Shown here: positions 7,855 through 16,749 of the stretch, piece by piece
Numbering within the stretch: position 1 is the stretch's first letter
Layout: every line of letters starts with the position of its first letter
Notes under the pieces: model-generated
What the model was told of the DNA's origin: nothing
Databases searched by the model: none
What the model saw: only the letters and a program-made list of their open reading frames with translations
Source: Bacillota bacterium
GTDB lineage: Bacteria; Sysuimicrobiota; Sysuimicrobiia; Sysuimicrobiales; Segetimicrobiaceae
DNA: 64,000 nt
Direction of reading: 5' to 3'
NCBI GenBank assembly: GCA_021324255.1
Contig: JAJPJL010000003.1
Coordinates: 1 to 64,000 of the forward strand
Made by a program: the position numbers and the translations under genes

Positions 7855-8928
7855 CTACGGCGGGGTGACCCCCGTCTGCTTGTTGAAGCCTTCCTGGATC
7901 TCCTTGGTCCAGCGGTCCTGCCAGGCCTTCTGAGACTGCAATACCTTGGTGTAGTCGACGTTCAGGATCTGCACGTCCTTCATGGCGGCCCGCACGACCG
8001 TGAGCTTGGCGCCGCCCGCCGTGATGTCCGACCGTGCCGGGAACCCGTAGGCGTCCGGCACCTCGCTCTGGACCTCGGGCGACAAGAGATAGTCGAGGAG
8101 CATCTTGCCGCCCTCGGGGTTCGGTCCGTTGTGGACGAGCTCCATCGTGTACGAGATCGGGAGCGTGACCCTCGGCTTCCCCGGCGCCGGGCGCAGGAAC
8201 ACCGACTTGACGGCCATGTTGCTGTTGTAGGCGTCGGAGAGCAGCTCCTGCAGGTCGTTGTTCGAGGCCCAGATCTCCCCGCGGCTCACCAGCACGTCCA
8301 GAAAGCCGGTGCCCTTCGTGTGGAACTTGACCATCGGCTCCAGCCGCTTGAGATACGCGAACGCTCGCTCCTCGCCCCACAAGGTCACGAGCGTGTTGAC
8401 CACGGAAAAGCCATCGCCCGCGGTGATCGGGCTCGAGTACGCGATCTTGCCGTTGTACTTGGGGTTCAGCAGGTCCTCGTAGGTGTCGGGCGGCGTCGCG
8501 ACGAGCCTCGGGTTGTAGCCCCAATTTGTGAAATCCCCGATGAACGTGACCCAGTACCCCTTAGGGTCTTTGAGCGCCGCCGGGACGTGATCGCTGCCCT
8601 TCGGCGTGTACGTGTCGACGAGCCCGTCCCGAATGACCGCCTGCGTGAACGGCGGCACCAGCACGATCACGTCCGCCGCGGGATGGTCCTTTTCCACCTT
8701 GGCCCGGCTCGCCACCGCGCCCGTGCCGCTGGTAAAGACGTCGACCTTGAGGCCGGTGTTCTTCTCAAACGTGGGAAGAATCGCGTCGTACAGCGTTTCC
8801 GCCCCGTCGCAAGTGTACAGCACCACCTTCCCCGCCGCGTCCCCCACGCCGGGCTGCACCCCGGCGACTGACAGCGCGACTATCGCCGCCGCACACATCG
8901 CGGCCACCCACCGTGTCCGCCTGCCCAT
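7855..8928 (-). CDS. Phosphonate ABC transporter substrate-binding protein (PhnS-like)
   Basis: A periplasmic or surface solute-binding protein of 357 residues that delivers substrate to the permease pair encoded upstream. Residues 1-32 are a signal peptide; there is no lipobox cysteine. The mature start VVLYTCDGAETLYDAILPTF and the loop TSGTGAVASRAKVEKD are characteristic of the ferric-ion/2-aminoethylphosphonate binding group. The segment SSPITAGDGFSVVNTL contributes to the anion pocket in that group. It sits between the PhnO-like gene and the ATPase. Phosphonate specificity is inferred from context and overall pattern. Confidence 0.9.
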   Translation of the reverse strand: MGRRTRWVAAMCAAAIVALSVAGVQPGVGDAAGKVVLYTCDGAETLYDAILPTFEKNTGLKVDVFTSGTGAVASRAKVEKDHPAADVIVLVPPFTQAVIRDGLVDTYTPKGSDHVPAALKDPKGYWVTFIGDFTNWGYNPRLVATPPDTYEDLLNPKYNGKIAYSSPITAGDGFSVVNTLVTLWGEERAFAYLKRLEPMVKFHTKGTGFLDVLVSRGEIWASNNDLQELLSDAYNSNMAVKSVFLRPAPGKPRVTLPISYTMELVHNGPNPEGGKMLLDYLLSPEVQSEVPDAYGFPARSDITAGGAKLTVVRAAMKDVQILNVDYTKVLQSQKAWQDRWTKEIQEGFNKQTGVTPP

Positions 8929-8979
8929 CGTCGCCCCCCTTGTCCATGGTCTCGGCTCCCCTGTCGCTCGAGCCGGTTG

Positions 8980-9444
8980 TCACAGCAGCTTCCGGAAGGC
9001 GTGGGACGTCTTGTCGGACGTGTAGCCGAGCCCCCGGTAGAAGAGATGCGCGCTGATGCGCCGGATGTTCGTGTAGAGAAGCATCTCGCGGCAGCCCCGG
9101 CGGCGGGCCCACTCCTCCGCCCGTTCCATGAGCGCCCGGCCGATGCGCCGCCCCCGGTACTGCTCATCCACAACAAGTCCGCAGACCAGCGCAAACGGCT
9201 CGGTGACGAGCCACTGGGTCGTCTGCACGTGGATCCATCCGGCGACGCGCCCCGCTGCCACCTGGGCCACGAACATGCGGTGATCGGGATGCTGCAGCAG
9301 CCGCAGGATCCTCGCGGCAATACGCGCTTCCATCGCGGGGTAGCCGAGCTGCGCGCACAACGGGGTCACCTCGGCCGCGTCGCGCTCGTCCATGGGACGC
9401 ACGAGCGTCTCCACGCGTCCATACCGCACGCCGTCGCGCCCCAC
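8980..9444 (-). CDS. phnO: GNAT acetyltransferase, PhnO-like
   Basis: Probably acetylates aminoalkylphosphonates with acetyl-CoA in the cytosol, as Escherichia coli PhnO does. It has 154 residues (PhnO has about 144). The acetyl-CoA loop is LVVDEQYRGRRIGRALMERA, and the C-terminal YTNIRRISAHLFYRGLGY closely follows the PhnO pattern as I recall it. Position inside the phn operon between permease and binding protein supports the assignment. A general GNAT enzyme with another amine as substrate cannot be excluded. The start is ATG at 9444. Confidence 0.75.
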   Translation of the reverse strand: MGRDGVRYGRVETLVRPMDERDAAEVTPLCAQLGYPAMEARIAARILRLLQHPDHRMFVAQVAAGRVAGWIHVQTTQWLVTEPFALVCGLVVDEQYRGRRIGRALMERAEEWARRRGCREMLLYTNIRRISAHLFYRGLGYTSDKTSHAFRKLL

Positions 9445-9530
9445 GGCTCGACGCTAGCACGGGGACCCGCAGCCCCCGCGAAGCGGTCGTTAAGGTTTGC
9501 GAAAGCCGCGAGCAACGTTCCGGAGGGCGG

Positions 9531-10340
9531 TCACACCTGGATGAACCGCTTGAGGCGCGCCTCCAGCAGATACAGGGAGACGAGCGCGGCGAACCCCACA
9601 ACCAGGAGGATCACCGACATCGCCGCGCCCTGCGGGTAGAATCCCCGCTCGACCAACCCGAAGATGGTCACCGGCATGGTTTGGAACGACGGCGGGTAGA
9701 CCATCGACGTGGCCCCGAGCTCGCCCATCGACAGCGCGAACGAGAGGATGAGGCCGGCGAGGATGCCGGGGGCCACAAGCGGGACAACGACACGCGCAAC
9801 CGTCGTCGCCTCGCCCGCGCCGAGGCTCGCGGCAACCTCTTCGTACCGGGGGTCGAGCCCTTCGAGGACACCGGCGACGGATCGGTACGTAAACGGGAAG
9901 ACGATCACAAAATGGGCCAGTGCGACGATGAGCGGCGTCCCGGTGAGCATGACCGGAGGACGGTGAAACGCGATGAGGAGCGCGAGCCCGATGACGACCG
10001 TGGGCAGCGCGAGCGGGAGCATCAGCAGCGCGTCGATCACCCCGGCCGCGGCGGGTCGCTTGCGCGTCACGACGTACGCGGCGTACGTGCCGAACAGGCA
10101 CGATGCGGCACCGACTGCGGCGGCAACGGTGAGGCTCCCGGCGATCGGCGCCAACTGGCGCAGCTGCAGCAGCTCGAACCACCGGAGGGTGTACGTGGCC
10201 GGCAGGATCGTCATCGTCCACTCCGCCGCGAACGCGCTCAGCACGACGAGCCCCATGGGCAAGAGCACGAGCAGGGCCAGGGCTATCCCAAAGACGCCGA
10301 TCAGCAATGCCGTCGCGCCACGGCCTTCGAACACCCTCAC
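9531..10340 (-). CDS. Phosphonate ABC transporter permease 2
   Basis: An integral membrane subunit of the phosphonate importer, 269 residues with about six hydrophobic segments. The cytosolic EAA loop that docks on the ATPase reads YEEVAASLGAGEATTVARVV followed by PLVAPGILAG. The GTG start at 10340 is chosen because it overlaps the stop of permease 1 by four bases and begins MRVFEGRG just before the first membrane segment; a longer frame reaching 10751 only reads antisense noise across permease 1. It is PhnV-like by position. Confidence 0.88.
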   Translation of the reverse strand: MRVFEGRGATALLIGVFGIALALLVLLPMGLVVLSAFAAEWTMTILPATYTLRWFELLQLRQLAPIAGSLTVAAAVGAASCLFGTYAAYVVTRKRPAAAGVIDALLMLPLALPTVVIGLALLIAFHRPPVMLTGTPLIVALAHFVIVFPFTYRSVAGVLEGLDPRYEEVAASLGAGEATTVARVVVPLVAPGILAGLILSFALSMGELGATSMVYPPSFQTMPVTIFGLVERGFYPQGAAMSVILLVVGFAALVSLYLLEARLKRFIQV

Positions 10341-11230
10341 CGGGGGCGCTCGGTGTGCAGGGCCGGACGGCGCGACAGGCGGCGGTACAGCGCAAACAGG
10401 GTCACGGACAGCAGAGACGACATCACCGCGATCGCCGCGCTCATGGACAGGTTGAGATTGAGCAGCGCCTCGCCGTAGATCACGAGCGGCAGCGTCGCGG
10501 CCGACGTGGAGCCGAGAAACGCCACGATGCCGTACTCGTTGAGCGCCAGAAGATAGCAGAGGCTCGATCCCGCGAAGATCCCCGGCCGAATCATCGGCAG
10601 CACCACCGTCCAGACCGTGTGCAGCCCCGTGGATCCGAGCGTCTGCGCGACCTCCAGGACGCGCCGATCCACGAGCCGCATCGACGCCATCACCGGCTGC
10701 ATCACGAACGGCGTGAACACGATGACGTCGGCGAGCACAATGCCCTTCCACGTGTAGATGAAATCGAGCACCGGGCGGCGCAGCAGCGCGAGCGCCGCGA
10801 GGTTGAAGAACCCCGAGCTACCGTACACGAGGATGAGCGCGAAGGCGATGAGGAACGTCGGGAACACGATCATCAGGTTGAGGAGGTTGCTCGCGAGGTG
10901 CCGTCCGCGGAACGGGACGAACGTGAACACGAACGCGAGGAACGTCCCGAGAACCGTGGCCAGCGCCGTGGCCACGGTAGCGATGAGAAGCGTGTTGACG
11001 ATGGTGACACGGTAGTAGGGCGTCGTGAGAAACCTGGCATAGGCGGCGAACGAGATCCCGTGCGGGCTCACAACGCTCTCCGCGGCCAAGAGGGCGACGG
11101 GGTATCCGACGAACGCCCCGAGCACGACGTAGATCGGGAGGGCCACAAGGGCACCGGTGCCGCCCCGCGCCGCGCGGGCGGCGGTACGCCCGGCCCTCGC
11201 GGCGATGCCGCCGGCCGCTGCGTGGGTCAT
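10337..11230 (-). CDS. Phosphonate ABC transporter permease 1
   Basis: The first membrane subunit of the importer, 297 residues. A basic Ala/Gly-rich N-terminus precedes about six membrane spans. The EAA loop is VLEVAQTLGSTGLHTVWTVV with PMIRPGIFAG following. Start (ATG 11230) overlaps the end of phnM by four bases and its own stop overlaps permease 2, so the transporter is embedded in the C-P lyase operon rather than being a separate unit. PhnU-like by position. Confidence 0.88.
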   Translation of the reverse strand: MTHAAAGGIAARAGRTAARAARGGTGALVALPIYVVLGAFVGYPVALLAAESVVSPHGISFAAYARFLTTPYYRVTIVNTLLIATVATALATVLGTFLAFVFTFVPFRGRHLASNLLNLMIVFPTFLIAFALILVYGSSGFFNLAALALLRRPVLDFIYTWKGIVLADVIVFTPFVMQPVMASMRLVDRRVLEVAQTLGSTGLHTVWTVVLPMIRPGIFAGSSLCYLLALNEYGIVAFLGSTSAATLPLVIYGEALLNLNLSMSAAIAVMSSLLSVTLFALYRRLSRRPALHTERPR

Positions 11231-12513
11231 GCCCGCGCGGCCCTCCGTCGCCCCTCGCTAGCGGACGAGGCGCGGCCCGGGCGCCGGTCCGGCGGGACGC
11301 CGCGCGCGCCCGGACTCCAGGCCACCTCCGCGAGGCGTTCGCCTTCGTCCGGCTCGGCTGCGCACCCGTACTCCACCCGATACGCCCAGCGGCCCGCGAC
11401 CATGGCGCCCGCCACCACCGGCAGGCCGTGCCACATCCGCACGAAGATCAGATCCGCCTGCTTCCCCGGCTCGAGGGAGCCGACCTCGTGCGCGATCCCC
11501 GCGGCTCGGGCCGGCGCGAGCGAGGCCATCGCCACTGCCTCGGGGAGCGTGAGCGCGTCCCCGGCAAGGAGAAAGACGGCATGGAGCATCGCGGCGGGAT
11601 AATAATCGGAGCACAGAATGTGAGCCGCGCCGGCGCGGATCGCATCCACGGCCCGCAGGTTCCTGCCGGTTGATCCTCCGCGCACAATGTTGGGCGCGCC
11701 GACGCAGACCGCCATCCCGGCCGCCGCCGCCCACCGCGCCGCCTGCAGCGACATCGGGAACTCGCTGATGGTGACGCCCCACGCCTGAGCCTCCGCAAGC
11801 TTTTCGGCCGAGTCGTCGTCGTGCGACGCGAGCGGCACGCCGTCGCCTCTCGCCATCGCCGCCAACCGGCCGATCTCATGGCGCCCGCCCGCGGCCGCTT
11901 GCTTCGCGCGGAGGATCTCGCCGAACCGGGCCTCGCCGATCCCATAGGTACGGACCAGATAGTCGTGGTACTCGTCCGCATCGTGGTACTGGCCCTGTCC
12001 CGGGGTGTGGTCCATGAACGAGAGCAGGTCGATGCGGCGCCGCCGGAGCAAATCACGGACGACCGGCAACCCCGGCCGGTCCGTAATCTCGTACCGGACG
12101 TGCACCCGCGTGCGGATGAGCGCAGATCCTCGCTGCTCCCGGACCGTCTCGATGAGGGCGCGGGCGGCGTCGTGGGACCGCAACCCGAATTCCTCTCCGG
12201 CAACGGAGATGGCGTGATACATCGTCGTGATCCCGTGGCCGGCCAGACGGCGCTCCAGTTCGCGCACGGCCAGGGCGGTCGGGAACTGCGCATTGGGGCG
12301 TGGCTCAATCTCGCGCTCGATCACGTCGCTGTGGAGATCCACGAACCCCGGCAGGACGTACAGATCCCGCGCGTCGACACCCACCGCGCGTGCTGCCTCG
12401 GGCGCCTCGGGCCCCACGCTGACGATCCGGCCCGCTTCGACGAGCACGTGGCCGTCCGCGAACACGGACGCCGGACCGACGACCGTCCCCCCGCGGACGA
12501 GGACCCGGGTCAT
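11227..12513 (-). CDS. phnM: Ribose 1-methylphosphonate 5-triphosphate diphosphatase
   Basis: Amidohydrolase-fold enzyme of the C-P lyase pathway that removes pyrophosphate from 5-triphosphoribosyl 1-phosphonate. It has 428 residues against about 380 in E. coli. Visible motifs are the metal site DLHSDVIEREIEPRPN, the central HTPGQGQYHD, the SHDDDS loop and CSDYYPAAMLHAVF. The extra length is a C-terminal tail of about 45 residues rich in Arg, Gly and Ala, likely disordered. It starts four bases before the end of phnL and ends overlapping permease 1. Confidence 0.95.
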   Translation of the reverse strand: MTRVLVRGGTVVGPASVFADGHVLVEAGRIVSVGPEAPEAARAVGVDARDLYVLPGFVDLHSDVIEREIEPRPNAQFPTALAVRELERRLAGHGITTMYHAISVAGEEFGLRSHDAARALIETVREQRGSALIRTRVHVRYEITDRPGLPVVRDLLRRRRIDLLSFMDHTPGQGQYHDADEYHDYLVRTYGIGEARFGEILRAKQAAAGGRHEIGRLAAMARGDGVPLASHDDDSAEKLAEAQAWGVTISEFPMSLQAARWAAAAGMAVCVGAPNIVRGGSTGRNLRAVDAIRAGAAHILCSDYYPAAMLHAVFLLAGDALTLPEAVAMASLAPARAAGIAHEVGSLEPGKQADLIFVRMWHGLPVVAGAMVAGRWAYRVEYGCAAEPDEGERLAEVAWSPGARGVPPDRRPGRASSASEGRRRAARA

Positions 12514-13259
12514 CCGTGCCCCCGGCCCGCGGGGATCGCGCCGGCGCCGGCCTGCATCCGCACGATCCCGTCGACCAACGGGCGCACCGGCTCGACGTCG
12601 TGAAACACGCCGATGATCGCCGTACCGCTGGTCTTGAGGCTGCGCAACAAGTCGATCACGACCGCGACAGCGGCGGCGTCCAGCGAGGCGGTGGGCTCAT
12701 CGAGGAGGAGCAGACGCGGCTGCAGCACGAGCGCACGGGCGAGATTGACGCGCTGCTGCTCGCCGGCGCTGAACGTCGCGGGCGGCACGCTCCACAGATG
12801 CGGCCGGACCTCGAGCCGGGTGAGCATCTCTCTGGCGACCTGCCGGCCGGTGCGGGCGTCGCAGCCCATGTGCCAGAGGCCCTCCGCGACCACGTCGACG
12901 ACGGAAACCCTCGGCACCACGCGGAGGAACTGCGTGACGTAGCCGATCTCCCGGCGCCGGAGGACAAGAATTCGGCGCTCGTCGGCGCGCGCGAGATCGA
13001 CGTCCGGGCCTTCCGCGGGCCAATACCGGATCTCGCCGGAGGTCGGAAGGTACGTCCGGTAAATGCACTTCAACACCGACGACTTGCCCGACCCGTTGGG
13101 TCCGGTCAACGCGAGAAAGCGGCCGGGCGCAAGATCGAACGACACGCCGTCGCACCCGCGGATCTCGGCGCCGCCGAGCGTGTGCAGGCGGAACGTCTTT
13201 GTCAGCCCTCGCACGCTGAGGATCGGCGCGGATGCCGATTGATCCGTCATGGCCGTCAC
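12510..13259 (-). CDS. phnL: C-P lyase ABC-type protein PhnL
   Basis: Non-transport ABC ATPase needed for C-P lyase function, thought to act with PhnK on the PhnGHIJ core. It has 249 residues. Walker A is GPNGSGKSS, the signature is FSAGEQQRVNLARAL, Walker B is LLLLDEPTASLD. The segment FLALTGPNGSGKSSVLKCIY and the central LRVVPRVSVVDVVAEGL fit PhnL rather than a transporter subunit. It overlaps phnK and phnM by four bases each. Confidence 0.95.
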   Translation of the reverse strand: MTAMTDQSASAPILSVRGLTKTFRLHTLGGAEIRGCDGVSFDLAPGRFLALTGPNGSGKSSVLKCIYRTYLPTSGEIRYWPAEGPDVDLARADERRILVLRRREIGYVTQFLRVVPRVSVVDVVAEGLWHMGCDARTGRQVAREMLTRLEVRPHLWSVPPATFSAGEQQRVNLARALVLQPRLLLLDEPTASLDAAAVAVVIDLLRSLKTSGTAIIGVFHDVEPVRPLVDGIVRMQAGAGAIPAGRGHG

Positions 13260-14134
13260 AGCTGCGAGCTGACCAGCAGCTGGGTGTAGGGATGCTGCGG
13301 ATCCTCGAGGATCTGGTCCGTCAACCCCAGCTCGACGATCCGGCCGTTCTTCATCACGGCCGTGCGCTGCGCCAGGAGGCGGATCACACCCAGGTCATGG
13401 GAGACGGCGATCATAGCCAGCCCGAGGCTCCGCCCGAGACTCCGGATGAGATCCAGCACCCTGGCCTGCACCGATACGTCTTGCCCGGTCGTCACCTCGT
13501 CGAGCAGTACGAGCGGCGGGTTGTTGGCCAGCGTCTTGGCGATCTGGACGCGCTGCTGCATGCCGCCGCTGAAGCGCCGGGGCGGCTCGTCCATGCGGTC
13601 GAGCGGCACTTCCGTGCGACCGAGCAGCTCGCGGGCGCGCTCCCGCATGCGGCCGACGTGCCGCGTGCCGGCCATCAGCATCTTCTCCGCGATGTTGCCG
13701 CCGGCGCTCGTGTCCAGGTCGAGACCCAGGTGAGGGTGCTGGTAGACCATGCCGAGCAGATGGTGGCGCACGTATCGGCGCCGCTGCGGGGAAATGGCGA
13801 ACACATCCACGCGGCCCGCTTCGTACGGTGTGAGGTACGCATGGCCCGCCGTCGGCGTCTCATCGAAGTACAAGCAGCGGAGCAGCGTGCTCTTGCCGGA
13901 CCCGCTCTCGCCGACGATCCCGAAGATCTCCCCGGGATCGAGACGCAGGGATAGATCTCCGCAGGCGACCACGGACCGGCACCGCGGGCAAACGTTCGTG
14001 CCGGCCGCGGGACCGGTGCGTGCCACGCAGTCAGGGCAGCCCTCGCCGTAGATCTTCAGCAGCCGCTCCAGGACCAGGAGCGGCTGCGCGTCGGCCGCCG
14101 GCGGCACGGCGCTTGGCGCGGGCGCGATGCTCAC
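13256..14134 (-). CDS. phnK: C-P lyase ABC-type protein PhnK with a CxxC insertion
   Basis: ABC ATPase that docks as a dimer on the PhnGHIJ core in E. coli. It has 292 residues against about 252 there. Walker A GESGSGKST, signature FSGGMQQRVQIAKTL and Walker B LVLLDEVTTGQD are intact. Between the first beta strand (LLVLERLLKIYG) and Walker A lies an extra segment of about 25 residues with CPDC and CPRC, a pattern typical of a four-cysteine zinc knuckle. The GTG start at 14134 is chosen for the four-base overlap with phnJ; the frame stays open to 14857 but upstream it only reads antisense to phnJ. Confidence 0.94.
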   Translation of the reverse strand: MSIAPAPSAVPPAADAQPLLVLERLLKIYGEGCPDCVARTGPAAGTNVCPRCRSVVACGDLSLRLDPGEIFGIVGESGSGKSTLLRCLYFDETPTAGHAYLTPYEAGRVDVFAISPQRRRYVRHHLLGMVYQHPHLGLDLDTSAGGNIAEKMLMAGTRHVGRMRERARELLGRTEVPLDRMDEPPRRFSGGMQQRVQIAKTLANNPPLVLLDEVTTGQDVSVQARVLDLIRSLGRSLGLAMIAVSHDLGVIRLLAQRTAVMKNGRIVELGLTDQILEDPQHPYTQLLVSSQL

Positions 14135-15018
14135 GGCGCGGCCGCCCGCTGCGCGGCGCCGCCTGCGATGCGGCGCTCGCAGTAGTCCGTATCGGAGCAC
14201 ACATAGTACCGCCGCCCGGTCGCGCGGTCGTAGATTGCGCTGAGGAACGACCGGCCGCTGCCGCACCGGCGGCATCGCTCTCCGCCGAAGTCCTCCACCC
14301 GGAAGGGGTGATCGTCGAACTCCAGCGGCTCGACCCGCGTGTGCGGGGGAATCGCGTACACCCGCTTCTCGCGACCGGCACCGAAGAGGCCCAGCGTCGG
14401 CGACCGGTGGAGTTTCGGCACGTCCCACCGCGGGATGGGCGATGGATCCATCACATACCGCCCGTGGACGCGCACGGGGTACCGGTGCGGGATGGTGACG
14501 TCGCCCCAGCGGACGATGTCCTCGTACAGGTAGACCCACAATCGGCTGTAGTCCTGTTCCGCGTGCATGCGGCGCGTCTGCACGTCGCTCGGCTCGACGC
14601 GCCGGAGCGGTTCCGGGTACGGCACCTGGAACACGAGGACCTGATCCGCCCGCAAGGACTCCTCCGGAACACGGTGGCGGGTCTGGATGATCGTAGCCCG
14701 GCGCGTGTCGGTCGTCGTGCGCACGCCCGTCGTTCGGGTGATCAGCCGGCGTAGATTCACCGCGTTGACACTGTCGTCGCTGCCCTGGTCGATGACCTTC
14801 AACACGTCGCGGGGCCCGATCAACGAGAGCGTGATCTGCAGTCCCCCTGTGCCCCACCCCAACGCGATCGGCAGCTCCCGCGGCGCGAACGGCACCTGGT
14901 GCCCCGGGATGGCGACGGCCTTGAGCAGCGCACGCCGGACCTCGCGCTTGCTGTGCTCGTCGAGGAACGCGAAGTTGTACCCGCTCCGCCGGGCGACGAG
15001 CAAATCAGCCGCCCGCAC
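14131..15018 (-). CDS. phnJ: C-P lyase catalytic subunit PhnJ
   Basis: Radical SAM-type enzyme that breaks the carbon-phosphorus bond of 5-phosphoribosyl 1-phosphonates, releasing an alkane and a cyclic phosphate. It has 295 residues. All known functional residues are present: Cys249, Cys252, Cys274 and Cys280 with the same spacing as the E. coli iron-sulfur and thiyl cysteines (CxxC, then 21 residues, CSDTDYC), and the glycyl-radical Gly39 in AIPGHQVPF. The signature LGWGTGGLQ is intact. The GTG start at 15018 overlaps phnI by 14 bases. The residues argue for an active enzyme. Confidence 0.97.
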   Translation of the reverse strand: MRAADLLVARRSGYNFAFLDEHSKREVRRALLKAVAIPGHQVPFAPRELPIALGWGTGGLQITLSLIGPRDVLKVIDQGSDDSVNAVNLRRLITRTTGVRTTTDTRRATIIQTRHRVPEESLRADQVLVFQVPYPEPLRRVEPSDVQTRRMHAEQDYSRLWVYLYEDIVRWGDVTIPHRYPVRVHGRYVMDPSPIPRWDVPKLHRSPTLGLFGAGREKRVYAIPPHTRVEPLEFDDHPFRVEDFGGERCRRCGSGRSFLSAIYDRATGRRYYVCSDTDYCERRIAGGAAQRAAAP

Positions 15019-16129
15019 GACGGATTCCGTCCCGGGGTTGGGCGTGCCGCTGCGCGCTCCGCAGGCGGTCGATGTCTGCCTGGAACGTCACGTAGTGCGG
15101 CAGCTTCCAATGAGCGGCGAAGCCCGAGGATTCAATCGGGTCGATGTGCGAGAGCACGAACTCCTCGTTCTCGGCCGGCGCCTTCGGGACCGCGGCGTTC
15201 ATTGTCCGGTCCAGCACCGCCATCGCGATGGCCTTGAGCTCGTTGTGACCGAAACACAGGCCGTACCCGAGCGTAAACATCGGAGCGCCGGGGCCGCTCG
15301 TGCCATCGAAGAACGCGACCACCTCGGCCTCCGTCACCAACACCCGTCCGATGAAGACCGCGGGGCCGCCCGCAGGGTGCGGGATGCGCAGCGGGACCGT
15401 GCCGACGCGCAGCTCGCCGACCGTGGGATGGATGTCGCCGTACCCGCGCATGCTGGAGTACGCGAGCGCGAGGACGCCGCCGGTTTCGCCGCGCGCGAGC
15501 GCCTGGAGCCTGGCCGATCGCGGCGCCGGGAACACAAGGGGCGCCCGCGTGATGTCGTAGGGCGGCTCCTCGGGCGCCGCGCCCGCGCCGTTCGACGCGG
15601 CCAGCAGGCCCTCGCGCTTGAGGATGTCGACGACCTTCGGAAACGAGGGCGGCTCACCCAGCTCACCCGCCGGCAGATCGGCAAGGTACTGTGCCACGAA
15701 CCGGCGCACGTGGTCGCCGTCCTCCTCGCACAGCGAGAAGTTCAAGAGGCGCTGTGTGTAGTCCACCGTGGGGCCGAGAATTTGGCCGCCCGGCACGTCC
15801 TGAAACGCGGCCGAGATGCGCCGGTGGACGTGCATCTCGGAGGTGCCGGCGACGACCGAGACGCGGGTGCGCGGGCACGTGGACCGGAATGCCCGCAGCA
15901 GCAGTACGGCCTCGATCGTGTCGCCCTCGGCCTGCTTGAGCGCGAGCGCCGCGTGAAACGGGCTGTACAATGAGCCTTCGCCCATCACCTTGTCCACGGC
16001 CAGGCGAAACTGATCCTGGATCTGGCGGATCTGGATGGGCTCCGACCCGCCGCGGAGGCGGTAGTACTGCACCAGCTGCTCGGCCTGCTCGATCGCCTGC
16101 GTGCCGCCCTTGGCGGCGACGTAGCCCAT
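15005..16129 (-). CDS. phnI: C-P lyase subunit PhnI
   Basis: Nucleosidase-like subunit of the PhnGHIJ core; with PhnG, PhnH and PhnL it builds the ribose 1-phosphonate triphosphate from ATP and phosphonate. It has 374 residues, close to the usual 350-370. Conserved stretches include GYVAAKGGTQAIEQAE at the start, MGEGSLYSPFHAALALKQ and TLGYGLCFGHNELKAIAMAV. The ATG at 16129 shares one base with the phnH stop (TGATG). Confidence 0.96.
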   Translation of the reverse strand: MGYVAAKGGTQAIEQAEQLVQYYRLRGGSEPIQIRQIQDQFRLAVDKVMGEGSLYSPFHAALALKQAEGDTIEAVLLLRAFRSTCPRTRVSVVAGTSEMHVHRRISAAFQDVPGGQILGPTVDYTQRLLNFSLCEEDGDHVRRFVAQYLADLPAGELGEPPSFPKVVDILKREGLLAASNGAGAAPEEPPYDITRAPLVFPAPRSARLQALARGETGGVLALAYSSMRGYGDIHPTVGELRVGTVPLRIPHPAGGPAVFIGRVLVTEAEVVAFFDGTSGPGAPMFTLGYGLCFGHNELKAIAMAVLDRTMNAAVPKAPAENEEFVLSHIDPIESSGFAAHWKLPHYVTFQADIDRLRSAQRHAQPRDGIRRAGG

Positions 16130-16749
16130 CAGCCGCGGTTCCAGCCGATGCGGGCGGTGCGCGGCAGCCCGACCAACCGCCCGTCGGGATCGACGAGGAA
16201 CGCATCGATGCCCTCGGGGTACTCACGGTTCATGTCGATAAACGCCTCGATGATCGCCGGCGCCAACCCCCGCGCGTGCACGCGGGCGACGGTGGGAATC
16301 CCCGGGCCCTCGACCGCCATCGTGCTTGCCCCGTCGCCGCCTTGGGCGAACAGCCGCTCCACCGTCAACACGACGGTCGCGCCGTGCTCGGGAAACTCGA
16401 GGGACCCGACCGGCAACCGCTCGAGCGGCGAGTCCGCGTCGTGGCCGCACGCGAACAGGAACCCTGCCTCCTCCGGCGGCGCGGGACGCGCACCCGTGCG
16501 CCGGGCAATATAGGCGGTAAGTGGCGCGGCGGTCGGCCCGGAGGTCGCAAACCGCACCTCGTGATCGAGCAGTGTGACCGCCACCGACGCGATGTACGGA
16601 TCCACCCCGGGCGGCACGTCCGGCATCGGGTCGGACAGCGACTGCAGGGTGCCGGGCCGGGCCAGCGCCTCGATGAGCAGCCGGAACGTCCGCTGGTCGC
16701 GATACACTTCGCCGAGCGCGTCGATGCCGGCCGCGTCCATCGCCGTCAC
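16129..16749 (-). CDS. phnH: C-P lyase subunit PhnH
   Basis: Structural subunit of the C-P lyase core, 206 residues (about 195 in E. coli). The pattern YRDQRTFRLLIEALARPGTL near the N-terminus and TLLDHEVRF in the middle are typical, and it ends with a conserved region reading DAFLVDPDGRLVGLPRT. The GTG start at 16749 gives a four-base overlap with phnG; the ATG at 16740 is an alternative three codons later. The frame is open further upstream, but that part reads antisense to phnG in codon bias. Confidence 0.94.
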   Translation of the reverse strand: MTAMDAAGIDALGEVYRDQRTFRLLIEALARPGTLQSLSDPMPDVPPGVDPYIASVAVTLLDHEVRFATSGPTAAPLTAYIARRTGARPAPPEEAGFLFACGHDADSPLERLPVGSLEFPEHGATVVLTVERLFAQGGDGASTMAVEGPGIPTVARVHARGLAPAIIEAFIDMNREYPEGIDAFLVDPDGRLVGLPRTARIGWNRG

